DNA of 64,000 nucleotides from Nitrospira sp. (GCA_024331125.1 JANDJI010000001.1:652001-716000); one strand, 5' to 3'. Counted from the first letter of the stretch, positions 35,902 to 44,870 are shown. The notes: generated by a model not told the origin, from the letters alone. Made by a program: numbers and translations.

Positions 35902-37254
35902 TTATCTTCCGCGCCTTCCCCACACAAAGTAGAGAGGTGCCCCCGCCAACACGGTTGCAATTCCCATCGCCCCTTCCATCGGCCGTTCATACAGGACATT
36001 CCAGACGATCACGGCCGACGCAGCAAGGAAAAAGACCGGAACGACCGGATAAAGCGGCGTGCGATAGGGGCGGGGAAGGTCGGGCTCCCGGCGCCGAAGC
36101 ACGAAGACCGATCCGACCGCCAGGGCGCTGAAGATAGTCAGCACGGTGCCGCTATAGATCACCAGCCGCTCGAAGCTTCCTGAGAGAATCAAGACGGAAG
36201 CCCACAGGCTCTGGAAAAGAACGGCATGAGTCGGTGTGCCTCGACTGCCGGAGAGTTGGCAAAAGTAGGTGGGAAGCAACCCGTCTTTCGCCATCGCATA
36301 ATACACGCGAGGGCCCGCCCACACCATGGCACTGACAGCTCCGGCAATTGACAGGCAGAGGATCGTGGTCACCAGGCGGGCAGCATCTTCCCCCAGCAGC
36401 GCCACGGCGACTTTATTGGCGACGGGCAACAGCGGTGGATCGGCCAACTCCGCTACCGTCAAGGCATAGAAATAGAGCACGTTCAGCATGAGATAGAGCA
36501 GCATGACAAAGAGGGTGCCGCCGATGAGGGCGCGAGGAAGGGTGCGAGCCGGCTCTCTCACCTCGCCGGCCAAATACACCGCGGCATTCCACCCCGAATA
36601 GGCATAGAGCGCAAAGATCAACGAGACGACGCACAGTCCGATGCTCGGCGTGGTACGTGGATCGGGAAGCGCAAGATGGGCCCAGTCACCCTTTCCCACC
36701 GTCAACCCCGCCACAACGAGAAAGAGGATCGCTCCTATGTTCAATATGGTGAGAGTCCGTTGGAGCACTTCACCTGCTCCTACGCCGAGCAGGTGAAATC
36801 CCGTGATCGCCCACAAGAGGGCGAGCGCCACCATGATTGACAGGGCGCTCTCTGTTCCTTCGTCCCCAAATGGAACAAGCTCAAGAACATAGGAGGCGAA
36901 GCTCATGGCTCCGGCCGCAATAGCCGCACTAAAGCCGACGGCGAAAGACGTCCATCCGCTCAAGAATCCGACGAACGGTCCATAGGCCCGAGTGAGATAG
37001 ACGTACTCTCCGCCTGCAACCGGCAGCGCCGTCCCCAATTCACTATAGGCCAAGGCTCCTGCGAGGGCGACCAATCCGCCCATCAGCCAAACGGCAAGGA
37101 TCAAGCCGGGATGACCGAGATCCCGCGCCATAAAGCCCGTGGTGGTAAAGATCCCGCTCCCGATGACGTTGCCGATCAACACGCAGGCGGCGGTGAACCA
37201 GCCGATACGACGAGCAAGCATCGACGGATCGCCATTGATCCTTTCCATCCGCAC
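35902..37254 (-). CDS. APC-family amino-acid permease
   Basis: The 450-residue integral membrane protein has about 12 helices and the family marks IGNVIGSGIFTTTG in helix 1, GGEYVYLTRAYGP in helix 3 and YAYSGWNAAVYLAGEVREPA in helix 6, as in amino acid/polyamine antiporters of the LAT/APC type. Substrate is not predictable. Start GTG at 37254 with GGGGG upstream, or ATG at 37248. The gene lies 6 bases after the stop of the isoaspartyl methyltransferase, probably co-transcribed. Confidence 0.88.
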   Translation of the reverse strand: MRMERINGDPSMLARRIGWFTAACVLIGNVIGSGIFTTTGFMARDLGHPGLILAVWLMGGLVALAGALAYSELGTALPVAGGEYVYLTRAYGPFVGFLSGWTSFAVGFSAAIAAGAMSFASYVLELVPFGDEGTESALSIMVALALLWAITGFHLLGVGAGEVLQRTLTILNIGAILFLVVAGLTVGKGDWAHLALPDPRTTPSIGLCVVSLIFALYAYSGWNAAVYLAGEVREPARTLPRALIGGTLFVMLLYLMLNVLYFYALTVAELADPPLLPVANKVAVALLGEDAARLVTTILCLSIAGAVSAMVWAGPRVYYAMAKDGLLPTYFCQLSGSRGTPTHAVLFQSLWASVLILSGSFERLVIYSGTVLTIFSALAVGSVFVLRRREPDLPRPYRTPLYPVVPVFFLAASAVIVWNVLYERPMEGAMGIATVLAGAPLYFVWGRRGR

Positions 37255-37260
37255 GGCCCC

Positions 37261-37992
37261 CTACTGTTTTTCCGCCGGACGGACCAACGGAACAAATCGG
37301 ACCGACATGAGGGTTTTCCGTTCATAGCCGGTCTCCGTACGGCGATGGAGTTCCAGCAGTTGCGAGTACGTGCCGACGGGAAGAATGAGTCGACCGCCGA
37401 TAGCTAATTGGTCGAGCAAGGGCTGCGGGACGTGATCCGGTGCGGCTGTCACGATAATCGCGTCGAACAGTGCTTCTTCGGGCCATCCCTTATAGCCGTC
37501 CCCCGCACGCACCTGGACGTTTCTGTATCCCAGGTCGGCCAATGTCTGTTCCGCCCGGCGGGCAAGCGGCTCCACGATTTCCACCGTGAAAACCTCGCCG
37601 GCCAGTTCGGCAAGGATGGCGGCTTGATAACCGGAGCCGGTTCCAACTTCCAGCACCTTGTCCGTCTTTCTGAGACGCAATGGCGCCGTCATCTCGGCAA
37701 CCAGCGAGGGTTGTGAAATGGTCTGGCCATGGCCAATGGGCAGAGGACCATCAATATACGCAAACAACGAATAGGCTCCCGGCACGAAGCGATGGCGCGG
37801 CACATGTCTCATTGCGGCAATCACCGCGGGATCTTGGATGCCGCGAGGGATGATGTACTGATCGACCATCCGGTTGCGTTCAGCGTCACGTGCAGACTTC
37901 TCTCCTGCTCCCCCATGACATGAAGCAATCCATCCGGAGAGCGAGAGCACGGCAAGGGCAAGGAGCGCGGCGCGCACGATCCGGTTCTTCAC
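37261..37992 (-). CDS. pcm: Exported protein-L-isoaspartate O-methyltransferase
   Basis: A 243-residue protein-L-isoaspartyl methyltransferase: MRHVPRHRFVP, the SAM-binding motif I VLEVGTGSGYQAA, then VEIVEPLARRAEQTL and GDGYKGWPEEALFDAIIVTAA, and GRLILPVG. It methylates isoaspartyl residues in damaged proteins. What is odd is the N terminus: VKNRIVRAALLALAVLSLSG then WIASCHGG is an export or lipoprotein signal, so the enzyme would be outside the cytoplasm where SAM is scarce. AGGAG precedes the GTG at 37992 and an export signal follows directly, which supports this start. Confidence 0.85.
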   Translation of the reverse strand: MKNRIVRAALLALAVLSLSGWIASCHGGAGEKSARDAERNRMVDQYIIPRGIQDPAVIAAMRHVPRHRFVPGAYSLFAYIDGPLPIGHGQTISQPSLVAEMTAPLRLRKTDKVLEVGTGSGYQAAILAELAGEVFTVEIVEPLARRAEQTLADLGYRNVQVRAGDGYKGWPEEALFDAIIVTAAPDHVPQPLLDQLAIGGRLILPVGTYSQLLELHRRTETGYERKTLMSVRFVPLVRPAEKQ

Positions 37993-38254
37993 ACAAGCTC
38001 CTACAGTCTTCTGTCTGTCTGAAAGAAGCAATCACAATGCCCTGTCCGCCAGTCAGCGCATCGCAAAGATCGGAAGAAGGTTGCCATTCGATCTTCCTCT
38101 GTGGCGTTCGGCTACGGAGAGATTCCCCTCCCTGTGGCACATTGTGCCCGAGAAGACCTCGGTGAACCATGTGGGAGTGAAACGTGTCAACAAAGCAGCT
38201 CCCTTCGCAATCGGCACCGCCCTTGCTTTCTGTGGTTTAAGGAGAGAGATCGCC

Positions 38255-39433
38255 ATGTCCCCTTCTTGGCCTCATCTTCAAGCCGCGCTCTATTACGAAC
38301 CCCTGCCTGACCACTTCGTCCGCTGTACCCTCTGTCCACATGAGTGCCGAATCGCACCGGATCGCCGGGGTGTCTGTGGCGTTCGGATCAACCGTAACGG
38401 CCGGCTCTTCACCCAGGTTGGAGACCGAATCGTTTGTGCGGAAATTGATCCGATCGAAAAGAAGCCCTTGTTTCATTTCCTTCCCGGTAGCTTGGCCTAC
38501 TCAGTCGCCACGGTCGGCTGCAATCTGCGCTGCCGGTTCTGTCAAAACTGGATTATCTCGCAATGGCCCAAGTTGCCAGGATCCCCCGGGTCCCGCGATG
38601 ACGGCGGCAAGACGTTGCCATCGGCCGGGGAACATCCGGAAGATGAGTGGTGCCCGGATACAGAACCGACCGAAACGAGATGGGAAATTGGAAGGGCAGT
38701 AGCACCTTCCGAGATCGTCTTCCTTGCCCAACAAGCCGACTGTAGCAGCATTGCCTATACCTACACAGAGCCGACAATCTTCTATGAGCTGGCCCTCGCC
38801 ACTGCACGACGAGCCTCCGCAGCCGGGCTCGGCAACGTGTTGGTCACCAACGGGTTCATCTCGCTGGATCCCCTGCAAGAGATTGCGCCATACCTCGGCG
38901 CCGCCAACATCGACCTCAAGTCCTTCCGCGAGAGCTTTTACAAGAAAGTGTGCGGAGCCAGACTCGCGCCGATCTTGGCGGCCATTCGGGAATACAAGAG
39001 ACTGGGGGTCTGGATCGAGCTCACCACCTTGCTGATTCCAGGACTGAACGACGAGGAGGGTGAACTGAGGGACATTGCCCGTTTCATCGTCACGGAGTTG
39101 GATGAGGATGTGCCCTGGCATCTCAGCCGTTTCTTCCCCGCCTACAAGATGGAGCACTGGCAGGAAACTCCTCTTCGTTCGTTACTGCGGGCCAGAGACA
39201 TCGGCCGGGAGGAGGGGTTGCGTTATGTTTACTTAGGCAATCTTCCGCCAGGGGCGGATGGCGAGGGAGCCGAGGATACCATCTGCCCTGATTGTCGGAC
39301 GGTCCTCATCCGGCGGTGGCGCTTCATGGTTGTAGAGAACCGGCTGCAAGCCGGCCACTGCCCTGACTGTAACCGGCTCGTGGCGGGACGGTGGGCCGTC
39401 GGCGACCAAACAAACACTCGGCCATCAGGATAG
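38255..39433 (+). CDS. amrS: AmmeMemoRadiSam-system radical SAM enzyme
   Basis: The 392-residue enzyme is like the pyruvate-formate-lyase-activating group: an N-terminal iron-binding-like CTLCPHEC, then the radical SAM motif CNLRCRFC (Cys89, 93, 96) binding a 4Fe-4S cluster, and C-terminal CPDC...CPDC that could bind zinc or a second metal. This is the AmrS-type protein usually encoded with AMMECR1 and MEMO proteins; neither is seen here. RNA or protein target is unknown. AAGGAGAG lies before ATG at 38255. Next to it downstream is a SAM synthetase, its cofactor supplier. Confidence 0.85.
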   Translation: MSPSWPHLQAALYYEPLPDHFVRCTLCPHECRIAPDRRGVCGVRINRNGRLFTQVGDRIVCAEIDPIEKKPLFHFLPGSLAYSVATVGCNLRCRFCQNWIISQWPKLPGSPGSRDDGGKTLPSAGEHPEDEWCPDTEPTETRWEIGRAVAPSEIVFLAQQADCSSIAYTYTEPTIFYELALATARRASAAGLGNVLVTNGFISLDPLQEIAPYLGAANIDLKSFRESFYKKVCGARLAPILAAIREYKRLGVWIELTTLLIPGLNDEEGELRDIARFIVTELDEDVPWHLSRFFPAYKMEHWQETPLRSLLRARDIGREEGLRYVYLGNLPPGADGEGAEDTICPDCRTVLIRRWRFMVVENRLQAGHCPDCNRLVAGRWAVGDQTNTRPSG

Positions 39434-39482
39434 CAATCGCTCCGACTCATGGGACTGTCCGCTTATGAAACGAAGTGAACCG

Positions 39483-40679
39483 ATGATCATAGAGTCTTCC
39501 CGAATGGCTCCAGCGGAGGAAGCCGTCGAAATCGTCGAACGGAAGGGATTGGGCCATCCCGACACCATCTGCGACGCCGTGATGGAGGCCGTGGCCGTCC
39601 AATTGGCACAGGCCTACCTCAAGATCTGTGGCCGGGTCCTTCATTTCAACGCCGACAAGGGGATGCTGGCGGCCGGTCAAGTCGAGTGTCGATTTGGCGG
39701 CGGCTCCGTTGTTACACCGATGCGGTTGGTCATGGGCGATCGAGCCACCTATGAGTGGCGGAACAAGCGAATCCCGGTGAAGACCATCGCAGAACAGGCA
39801 GCCTTTCACTGGTTCAAGCGGCACTTGCCCCGCATCAAGCCACATAAGGATGTGGAATGTCAGGTTGAACTAAAGCCGGCGTCGGAGGAGTTGCGGTCCG
39901 TGACCGAACGGCCGCGCGAAGTCGTGGCCAACGATACGTCTGCCACGGTCGGTTACGCTCCCCTCACACCGACGGAACGGCTCGTCTTGCAGCTCGAACA
40001 ATTTCTCAATGGCCGCCTCTTCAAGAAAGAGTTTCCGGACACGGGGGAAGACGTCAAGGTCCTGGCCGTCCGTCGTGAGAAGGAACTGACCGTCACGGTG
40101 GCGATGCCGTTCCTCGCTCCACTGGTCCGCACCGAAACCGGCTATTTCAAGCGGAAAGCAGCGGCAGAGCGCGCCCTGACCGATTTTGTGAAACGTACGT
40201 GCGCGGCCGGCCTTTCGACGCGCGTGTTCTTGAACGTGTTGGATCAACGTGGAGCCGGCGAGGCCGGCGCCTACCTGACGCTGCTGGGGACGTCGGCGGA
40301 AGCCGGTGATTCCGGCGAAGTCGGACGAGGCAACCGGGTCTGCGGCATCATTTCCCTGAGACGACCAGCCAGTGCCGAAGCAGCGCCCGGCAAGAACCCT
40401 GCGGCGCATGTCGGAAAGATCTATAACGTGTTGGCTCAGACGTTGGCGGAGGACATTCATGCGAAGGTCGAAGGCTTGCATGATGTGACCGTGTGGATCA
40501 CGAGCCAGATTGGCCGGCCGATTTCCTCACCACATTCGGTGGTCGTCGAAGTCGTCCCGGCAAGGGGGATCACACTGGCGACCGTGCAGCCGCGGATCCA
40601 GCGCGTCGTTCAAACGGCCTTCTCACGCCTGCCCTCCTTCTGCAAGCAATTGGCACAGGGCCGGTATGCCGTGTACTGA
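39483..40679 (+). CDS. Methionine adenosyltransferase, archaeal type
   Basis: The 398-residue enzyme makes S-adenosylmethionine from methionine and ATP. It is of the archaeal family, not bacterial MetK: VERKGLGHPDTICDAVME, the loop HFNADKGMLAAGQVECRFGG, and NDTSATVGYAPLTPTERLVL are typical of archaeal MAT. Length is normal for that family (about 400). The start could also be 39465. It lies 50 bases after the radical SAM gene, suggesting cotranscription. Archaeal-type MAT in bacteria is rare and probably reached this lineage by horizontal transfer. Confidence 0.9.
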   Translation: MIIESSRMAPAEEAVEIVERKGLGHPDTICDAVMEAVAVQLAQAYLKICGRVLHFNADKGMLAAGQVECRFGGGSVVTPMRLVMGDRATYEWRNKRIPVKTIAEQAAFHWFKRHLPRIKPHKDVECQVELKPASEELRSVTERPREVVANDTSATVGYAPLTPTERLVLQLEQFLNGRLFKKEFPDTGEDVKVLAVRREKELTVTVAMPFLAPLVRTETGYFKRKAAAERALTDFVKRTCAAGLSTRVFLNVLDQRGAGEAGAYLTLLGTSAEAGDSGEVGRGNRVCGIISLRRPASAEAAPGKNPAAHVGKIYNVLAQTLAEDIHAKVEGLHDVTVWITSQIGRPISSPHSVVVEVVPARGITLATVQPRIQRVVQTAFSRLPSFCKQLAQGRYAVY

Positions 40680-40744
40680 CCTGTGCATGTATCATGCATG
40701 CCATTTACGGAGTGTAGAGTTGACTCACCGTCAGAGGTGGCCCG

Positions 40745-41494
40745 GTGTCTCTGCCGACCATGGAAGCGGGAGTTCGCATCGCCCTCCACCACTTCGGAAC
40801 AGCCGAGAAATGCCTTCGCCCCACGTGTCTCGTGCGAACGAGGAACAAGACCGCTTGTGTCCCAATACTAACCGGTATCTTGTTTCTCTTCCTGACCGCG
40901 GCCTGTACTTCCCCCGTCGAGAGCCTGCGCGCGGCATCTCCGGGCCCTCCCGCTCGGACCATCCTGGTCTCACTCGATACCTGGCATGCCATGATCGCGT
41001 TTCCAATCGACGAGCCTGATCGTTCATCATCGGCACCGCCTCAGTACGAAGAATGGGGCTATGCCGAGCGGGCCTGGTATCTGGAAGGCCGGCAGGGATT
41101 GGGTGGCATCGTGCGCGCGCTGTTTTGGCCATCGGAGGGAGTGGTGGAAGTCGGGCATTACGATCGTGTGTGGGCGGACCGCACCCCCCAACCGCCCGCC
41201 GAACTGTTTACTTTTTCTGTGAGTGACGAAGCCTATCAACGATTGAAGCGACACCTGCGTGAAACCATCGCGGATAAGACGCCGCTGGCCTCGTTCGATC
41301 GATCGGTCTTCTATCCGGCGGCACGGAACTACCATCTGTTTCACACGTGCCATCAGTATGCTGCCCACGCGCTACGTGCTGCCGGTTTGCCGCTCTCACC
41401 GTTCTGGGCCTTTCATCGGACCAGTTTGGCTTGGCAACTCAAGCGCGCGGCGCAATCACCGGAGAACCACCCGGCGACCGTGCCTTCTGCATGA
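40745..41494 (+). CDS. DUF2459-type lipoprotein
   Basis: A frame of 249 codons. The lipoprotein signal is at residues 34-54 (VPILTGILFLFLTAAC), so the true start may be GTG at 40832, or another further in; the first 30 residues are not needed for export. The mature domain has WGYAERAWYLEG..., HYDRVW, and YHLFHTCHQYAAHALRAAGL then PLSPFWAFHRTSLAWQL, the marks of DUF2459 proteins, of unknown role. It follows archaeal-type MAT on the same strand by 65 bases. Confidence 0.7.
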   Translation: MSLPTMEAGVRIALHHFGTAEKCLRPTCLVRTRNKTACVPILTGILFLFLTAACTSPVESLRAASPGPPARTILVSLDTWHAMIAFPIDEPDRSSSAPPQYEEWGYAERAWYLEGRQGLGGIVRALFWPSEGVVEVGHYDRVWADRTPQPPAELFTFSVSDEAYQRLKRHLRETIADKTPLASFDRSVFYPAARNYHLFHTCHQYAAHALRAAGLPLSPFWAFHRTSLAWQLKRAAQSPENHPATVPSA

Positions 41495-41990
41495 CAGGAT
41501 ATGAAGAGATCACGGAGAACGGATGAGATTGCCAACCTACGAAGCCTCCTTGGGTTTTTTTACTCGTCGCTGCTCTGTCAAGATCGCCGCACCACGGGCA
41601 TGCCGCCCTATGGATGACGCTTCCGCGCCGGCTCTTGCCGGCGTTCCGCACTACGATGGAGGAGTCGCCCACCACTGTCGCCGCATGGGGCGAACAACTC
41701 GTGTTTGAATGCTTGGGCCTCTCAGAGAAGGCACCTCCCTGACTGCCGAGGAGCAGGAGTTCATCACACACACTTGAACGACCGAACGACTGCGGAGGCA
41801 TCGCCCCAGAGTTGCTCACGAGCGATCCTGTGATCCAAGCGACGATCCGCAAGCATCCTGCGATCCGCTGGAGGGCGCTCAACGTGCGACAGCATCGCGA
41901 GGTGCAGGAAGAGGCCTAGGCGAAGAGGAGAGAGCGTCGCAAGGCTCCCGGTACCTTTTCGATGAACTGCAACCACGAAGGTTGACAGAC
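41495..41990. other. Intergenic region with possible gene debris
   Basis: No complete gene. The plus strand from about 41720 reads LTAEEQEFITHT and, after a frame break, RPNDCGGIAPELLTSDPVIQ and RKHPAIRWRALNVRQHREVQ, which looks like decayed coding DNA, but I recognise no family. Confidence 0.35.
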
Positions 41991-42048
41991 TTTTACCTGA
42001 TTGGCAATTTTACCCGTACGGTAAAAATATCTCTTTCGGTAAAAATAT
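41991..42048. promoter_or_regulatory. Operator-like array of TTTTACC / GGTAAAA elements
   Basis: Four copies of a heptamer are arranged with dyad symmetry: TTTTACC (41991), TTTTACC (42008), then CGGTAAAAATAT (42019) and CGGTAAAAATAT (42037). The last ends at an ATG (42047) that opens MPTESPIIVGLRQRL, a frame that is soon cut by the IS200-type element. The layout suggests an autoregulated small gene, such as an antitoxin, whose coding part was lost. Confidence 0.45.
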
Positions 42049-42065
42049 GCCGACGGAGAGTCCAA

Positions 42066-42659
42066 TCATTGTAGGCCTGCGTCAGCGGCTTCCAGAGCTA
42101 CTCCCGGCCCTCGCCCAGGCCCTTGGCCCGTCAAGGGCCTGGGCGTGCCCATCGCCACCGGCAGGTTCAACGGGATCTCAAGGCTCGCACGATGAAGAAC
42201 CCCGCCCTTCCGGGCGGGGTCTCCTGACAATTCAAGCTGCGCGTGACCCGTCTCCTGCTCGCCTTGGTGCTGAACATAGTGCCGAATCGTGGCCTCGTTG
42301 ATGCCCACCGTGGAGGCGAAACATCCTCGTGCCCAGCCCCCGCCACCATCCCAGTACACTTTGCTCAGCCCGTGCGGGCATTGCTCTTTCAGCTGCCGAC
42401 TGATGACGCGTTTCAAGGTCCCCACCACCCTTGAGACCGCGGACTTCGGCGGAATCCCCATGGGCAGATGAACATGGTCCCGTTCCCCCCCAATCTCCTC
42501 CAGAAACCAATCGAGGTGAAATTCCCGCACTGTCCGAAGGACCTTCTTGAGATATTCTGCTATTGCGGGCACGAGGATGTTCCGCCGGTACCGTGTCACC
42601 CATACCCAATGGTCCTGGGTCTTGTAGACCCCATGAGCCTGTCGATGGAGTTTCATCAA
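42066..42659 (-). CDS. tnpA: IS200/IS605 TnpA (Y1 HUH transposase), 3' end extended into flank
   Basis: The protein has the Y1 transposase features: HWVWVTRYRRNIL, the HUH metal motif in RDHVHLPMGIPPK (His-Val-His), and the catalytic Tyr in ATIRHYVQHQGEQE. Normal TnpA is about 140 residues; this frame goes on to 197 because it reads through the terminal hairpin (42199-42220) into flanking DNA, so the native stop has been lost or the element end has been altered. ATG at 42659 precedes MKLHRQAHGVYKTQDH directly. Activity is possible but not sure. Confidence 0.75.
   Translation of the reverse strand: MMKLHRQAHGVYKTQDHWVWVTRYRRNILVPAIAEYLKKVLRTVREFHLDWFLEEIGGERDHVHLPMGIPPKSAVSRVVGTLKRVISRQLKEQCPHGLSKVYWDGGGGWARGCFASTVGINEATIRHYVQHQGEQETGHAQLELSGDPARKGGVLHRASLEIPLNLPVAMGTPRPLTGQGPGRGPGVALEAADAGLQ
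42112..42145. repeat. 14-bp perfect hairpin
   Basis: CGCCCAGGCCCTTG pairs with CAAGGGCCTGGGCG across GCCCGT. Probably part of the IS200-type element end or a terminator next to it. Confidence 0.7.
42199..42220. repeat. IS200-type terminal hairpin
   Basis: ACCCCGCCC-TTCC-GGGCGGGGT, a perfect 9-bp stem with a 4-base loop. It lies in the 3' part of the tnpA frame and resembles the foot hairpins recognised by TnpA. Confidence 0.6.
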
Positions 42660-42706
42660 CGGCCATCAGCGCACCAGGCGAGCCACAGACGGCGCCCGGC
42701 TCTCAC

Positions 42707-42726
42707 CCCCACCCTCCCAGGTGGGG
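42707..42726. repeat. Hairpin at the 5' side of tnpA
   Basis: CCCCACC-CTCCCA-GGTGGGG, a 7-bp perfect stem about 50 bases upstream of the tnpA start, consistent with the left-end hairpin of the element. Confidence 0.5.
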
Positions 42727-42930
42727 ACCTCCCGCGCAATGAGAAACCGTCCTTAGAAGCTGGTGCGAAGAAGAATCAAAGGCATCATAGGACATCATCC
42801 GCTCAGTGGCCAAGATTGGCGTATCCGCCCCATACACAAGTATCCGATGGGCGATACGTGTCGGATGATTCTCCTGCCAAAGGAGTGCTAACGGTTTGTG
42901 AACTGACACGGCCATGACCTTCCACATGCG

Positions 42931-42966
42931 GCAAAACTTCAGTCCGCCGCAAAACTTCAGTCCGCC
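42931..42966. repeat. Tandem 18-bp direct repeat
   Basis: GCAAAACTTCAGTCCGCC occurs twice in direct succession without mismatch, 57 bases upstream of the molybdoenzyme gene. Confidence 0.9.
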
Positions 42967-43023
42967 CTTCATGAGAAGGATCGTCTTTCAATTGCCAGTC
43001 CACTTCCGTGTATACTGACGACT

Positions 43024-44079
43024 ATGTCGAATGTTCCTCAGCAAGATCCCTGGCTTTGGCTAAAGCGGCGGTCTTTTCTCAAGACCATCGGGCTGGGCGC
43101 CATCGCGGGCTTCACCGGCGGCTGTGATGCAGTCGGCAACATCTTCGGACGCATGTTCGCCGTGCCCCCGCGTGAAACCACGTACTTCACCCCGAACTCC
43201 AAATTTTACGTCGTGAACTACGCCGACTCCGCCGTGTCCCTCTCGCGAGAAGTCAACATCGAGCAGTGGCGATTGCACGTGAAAGGCGAGGTCAAAACGC
43301 CGATGTCCCTGGGCTGGCGCGACATACTAAATCGAGACTCTTACGACCAAGTTTCCACGCTGATGTGCATCGACACCTTGCCCGGCGGCGACAGCTTAGG
43401 CAACGCGACGTGGCGCGGCATCTCGCTCAAGCGGCTGCTCCAAGACGCCGGCGTGGACGAAGAAACGGCACGCGACGTGGCCTTTCGCGGCATCGACGGC
43501 TACGACGACAGCATTCCGTTTTCGCGAGCCATGCAGGACGACGTGATGCTGGCCTATTTGATGAACGGCGAGAAACTGCCCAAAGAACACGGTTTCCCGC
43601 TTCGCCTGATCGTGCCGGGGCTCTACGGCATCAAGAATGTCAAATGGATCGTCGAGATCGAAGTTTATCCCGGAGACTATAAAGGATACTGGCAGCGCAA
43701 GGGCTGGACGGATGACGGGACCATCAAGATATTCTCGCGCATCGACTCGCCAGGACACTACCAATCGCTTCGCGGACCGGAGCACAGGTTGCGCGGTATC
43801 GCGTTCGGTGGGCCGAACTCAATCAGCAAGGTCGAGGTGAGCTTTGACGCCGGCAAGACGTGGAGCGAGTGCGACCTTGAGCCGCCGATGTCACCCTACT
43901 CATGGGTGATCTGGAACTACATCTGGAGACCGACCAAACCAGGCAAATACCAGACCGTCGTGCGGGCATGGGACACGAAAGGACAATTGCAGATCGCCGA
44001 GATTGTTCGGCCGCAACCGGCTGGCGCCAGCGGCTATCACACCATCATTACCGACGTTGTGGACGTAGCACCGCTCTAA
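43024..44079 (+). CDS. Sulfite-oxidase-family molybdopterin oxidoreductase
   Basis: The 351-residue protein carries an N-terminal KRRSFLKTIGLGAIAGFTGG, a twin-arginine signal (with a Cys that could be lipidated). The catalytic domain has CIDT (Cys115, the expected Mo ligand) in STLMCIDTLPGGDSLGNATW and LPKEHGFPLRLIVPGLYGIK, and a C-terminal dimerisation-like beta domain (KVEVSFDAGKTWSECDLEPP). It resembles SorA/YedY-type periplasmic enzymes; substrate (sulfite or other) is unknown, and no cytochrome partner gene is adjacent. No ribosome-binding site is seen; a TGTATACT box ends 10 bases before the ATG, so the mRNA might be leaderless. Confidence 0.87.
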   Translation: MSNVPQQDPWLWLKRRSFLKTIGLGAIAGFTGGCDAVGNIFGRMFAVPPRETTYFTPNSKFYVVNYADSAVSLSREVNIEQWRLHVKGEVKTPMSLGWRDILNRDSYDQVSTLMCIDTLPGGDSLGNATWRGISLKRLLQDAGVDEETARDVAFRGIDGYDDSIPFSRAMQDDVMLAYLMNGEKLPKEHGFPLRLIVPGLYGIKNVKWIVEIEVYPGDYKGYWQRKGWTDDGTIKIFSRIDSPGHYQSLRGPEHRLRGIAFGGPNSISKVEVSFDAGKTWSECDLEPPMSPYSWVIWNYIWRPTKPGKYQTVVRAWDTKGQLQIAEIVRPQPAGASGYHTIITDVVDVAPL

Positions 44080-44484
44080 CCTACGACCGTTCAATAGACG
44101 GGCCGCTCCAGAGCCGATTCCGTCGATTCGTTGAAGCCCACACCGACAGCCCCGCTCACGTGTCCAGTATCAGCCGGAATACATGGTCGTGCCTCGGTCC
44201 GGTTCGGTTCTTCAACTTCATCAGGCACTCTTCGGCTGATTTGATCAGATTGCTCGAATAACGTGCAACGTACGGCCCGGTCGGTTCCAATTTCGTCCGG
44301 ACTTGACTATCATGCTGCTGTGTCCTCCATAGAAAGTCGATACGTTCTCCATAAATGTGGCAAGGCAAGCGGCCGGCATGGAGTCCTTGCCGACCATAAT
44401 TAGCGGAAGGATTTTGACCTTGCACGGCAATCGCCGCTCACGGATGAGCGGTCCAAACATGTTCAAACGCTTCTCCTCCGCCCG
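44080..44484. other. Intergenic region upstream of crcB
   Basis: About 405 bases with no supportable gene. I looked for a fluoride riboswitch before crcB and saw none of the conserved GGCGATGG or pairing pattern on the plus strand. Confidence 0.5.
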
Positions 44485-44868
44485 ATGATCAAACTCTTGT
44501 TGATAGGCACGGGCGGGTTTGTTGGCTCGATCCTGCGGTACCTGATCAGCGGAGCCGTGCAGACAGCCAGTCAGAGCATTGCGTTTCCTTACGGCACGTT
44601 GGCGGTCAACGTGATCGGCTGTGTGCTCATCGGGTTTTTCTTCGAGCTTGCGGAGGGCCGGGGGCTCTTCTCCCCCGATGCAAGAGCGTTCCTGATCGTG
44701 GGTATCCTGGGAGGGTTTACCACCTTTTCGACCTTCGGCAATGAAACGATGAACCTCCTGCGCGACGGCGAATGGATACTGGCCCTGCTCAACGTGGGCG
44801 CCCAAGTGGTGCTCGGCCTCGGAGGAGTCTGGCTCGGCTACATCCTGGCCTATCAGATTTGGAGGTGA
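44485..44868 (+). CDS. crcB: CrcB/Fluc fluoride channel
   Basis: The 127-residue membrane protein has four helices and the family motifs GGFVGSILRYLIS, GTLAVNVIGCVLIGF (the central Asn of the fluoride path) and GFTTFSTFGNET (the Phe-box). It exports fluoride as a dual-topology homodimer. The start is preceded by CTCCTCC, not by a good ribosome site. It is one base set ahead of a DUF190 gene, whose GGAGGTG lies across the crcB stop, so both are co-translated; this pair is common in bacteria. Confidence 0.9.
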   Translation: MIKLLLIGTGGFVGSILRYLISGAVQTASQSIAFPYGTLAVNVIGCVLIGFFFELAEGRGLFSPDARAFLIVGILGGFTTFSTFGNETMNLLRDGEWILALLNVGAQVVLGLGGVWLGYILAYQIWR

Positions 44869-44870
44869 CC

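Larger units (their letters stand above)
42112..42740 (-). mobile_element. IS200/IS605-family element
   Basis: It carries a tnpA gene and hairpins at both sides: 42112-42145 (14-bp perfect stem), 42199-42220 (9-bp perfect stem ACCCCGCCC) on one side and 42707-42726 (7-bp stem CCCCACC) on the other. IS200/IS605 elements have subterminal hairpins instead of inverted repeats. Exact ends cannot be set. No tnpB is present. Confidence 0.65.

Noticed and set aside
44080..44484. Fluoride riboswitch before crcB
   Set aside because: No conserved fluoride-aptamer core or pairing could be found on the plus strand.
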